Below, one piece after another: positions 63,890 to 64,000 of a stretch of DNA of 64,000 bases. Each line of letters opens with the position of its first letter. Position 1 is the stretch's first letter. Origin of the DNA: Micrococcaceae bacterium Sec5.7 (GTDB lineage: Bacteria > Actinomycetota > Actinomycetes > Actinomycetales > Micrococcaceae); contig CP144169.1 of NCBI GenBank assembly GCA_039636785.1, forward strand, positions 1 through 64,000, in the 5' to 3' direction. A program made the position numbers and the translations under genes. The notes under the pieces were generated by a model. It had not been told where the DNA came from. It did not search any database and saw only the letters and a list, made by a program, of their open reading frames with translations.

Positions 63890-63908
63890 AGAGAGCCCAT
63901 GGCTCTCT
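63890..63908 (-). promoter_or_regulatory. Leader hairpin of rpsB
   Basis: AGAGAGCC-CAT-GGCTCTCT perfect 8-bp stem with a 3-base loop, 33 bases upstream of the rpsB start. Could be a ribosomal-protein autoregulatory site or an attenuator remnant. No gene is seen between here and the window end. Confidence 0.5.
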
Positions 63909-64000
63909 TACCCTGCCAATAGTTGACGGTTACTTAGCCGCGCCCAGGCGGGCACAGCTCCTGGCATCCATTGCACTTCTCATCAGGACTGTTTCCGGTC

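Noticed and set aside
1..64000. tRNA or rRNA genes and CRISPR arrays
   Set aside because: None could be recognised by reading either strand; a covariance-model search would be decisive.

Overview
The window is chromosomal DNA from a high-GC actinobacterium, most likely an Arthrobacter or Pseudarthrobacter-type member of the Micrococcaceae. This rests on the protein sequences, frequent GTG/TTG starts, many apparently leaderless genes, an alanine/proline/glycine-rich N-terminal extension on IF-2, and the actinobacterial gene order rpsB-tsf-pyrH-frr-cdsA ... dxr-rseP-ispG ... proS ... rimP-nusA-ylxR-infB-rbfA ... truB-ribF ... rpsO-pnp. That backbone is entirely on the minus strand; reading it in its own direction means reading from the end of the window to the start. 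Accessory genes are interspersed between its blocks. No rRNA, tRNA, CRISPR array or prophage was seen, and no stretch over about 300 bases lacks a gene.

Layout from the left. 1-9.9 kb: pnp, rpsO, tryptophan-degradation genes kynU and kynA behind ribF, two small membrane proteins, truB, a divergent aminotransferase and a purine/nucleoside deaminase. 9.9-15.9 kb: the translation cluster rbfA, infB, ylxR, nusA, rimP. 15.9-21.3 kb: a ferritin-like lipoprotein-like protein, a VIT1-family transporter coupled to a streptomycin-6-kinase-like phosphotransferase, a PLP decarboxylase and a TSUP permease. 21.3-25.1 kb: proS, a small helix-hairpin-helix protein and a complete insertion sequence. 25.1-27.3 kb: an ABC exporter operon with its own TetR regulator and clear operators. 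27.3-34.4 kb: GNAT acetyltransferase, ispG, YciI protein, a SatD pair, rseP, dxr and a second TSUP permease. 34.5-37.5 kb: a FAD oxidoreductase and a lipase-maturation-factor-like membrane protein separated by a long palindrome.

37.5-50.7 kb is the metabolic centrepiece: a branched-chain 2-oxoacid dehydrogenase operon (E1 alpha, E1 beta, E2) with a divergent Lrp-family regulator, followed by a TetR-controlled operon of acyl-CoA carboxylase (two subunits), acyl-CoA dehydrogenase, 3-oxoacid CoA-transferase (two subunits), MaoC hydratase and CitE-like lyase. This gene set matches the mycobacterial leucine catabolic region (M. tuberculosis Rv2495c-Rv2506) and should convert leucine-derived acyl-CoA to acetyl-CoA and acetoacetate.

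50.8-58.8 kb holds small membrane proteins, then a DUF485/acetate-type symporter pair divergent from a LytS/LytTR two-component system that is itself followed by a second DUF485-like/symporter pair; this looks like a carboxylate sensing and uptake module. 58.8-64 kb returns to the core backbone: a DivIVA-motif protein, cdsA, frr, pyrH, tsf and rpsB.

Regulatory signals seen directly include three CRP/GlxR-like boxes (TGTGA-N6-TCACA type), paired GTTA-N8-TAAC boxes in front of the carboxylase operon, an AT-rich double dyad over the satD promoter, palindromes over the ABC operon promoter, and several strong hairpin terminators.
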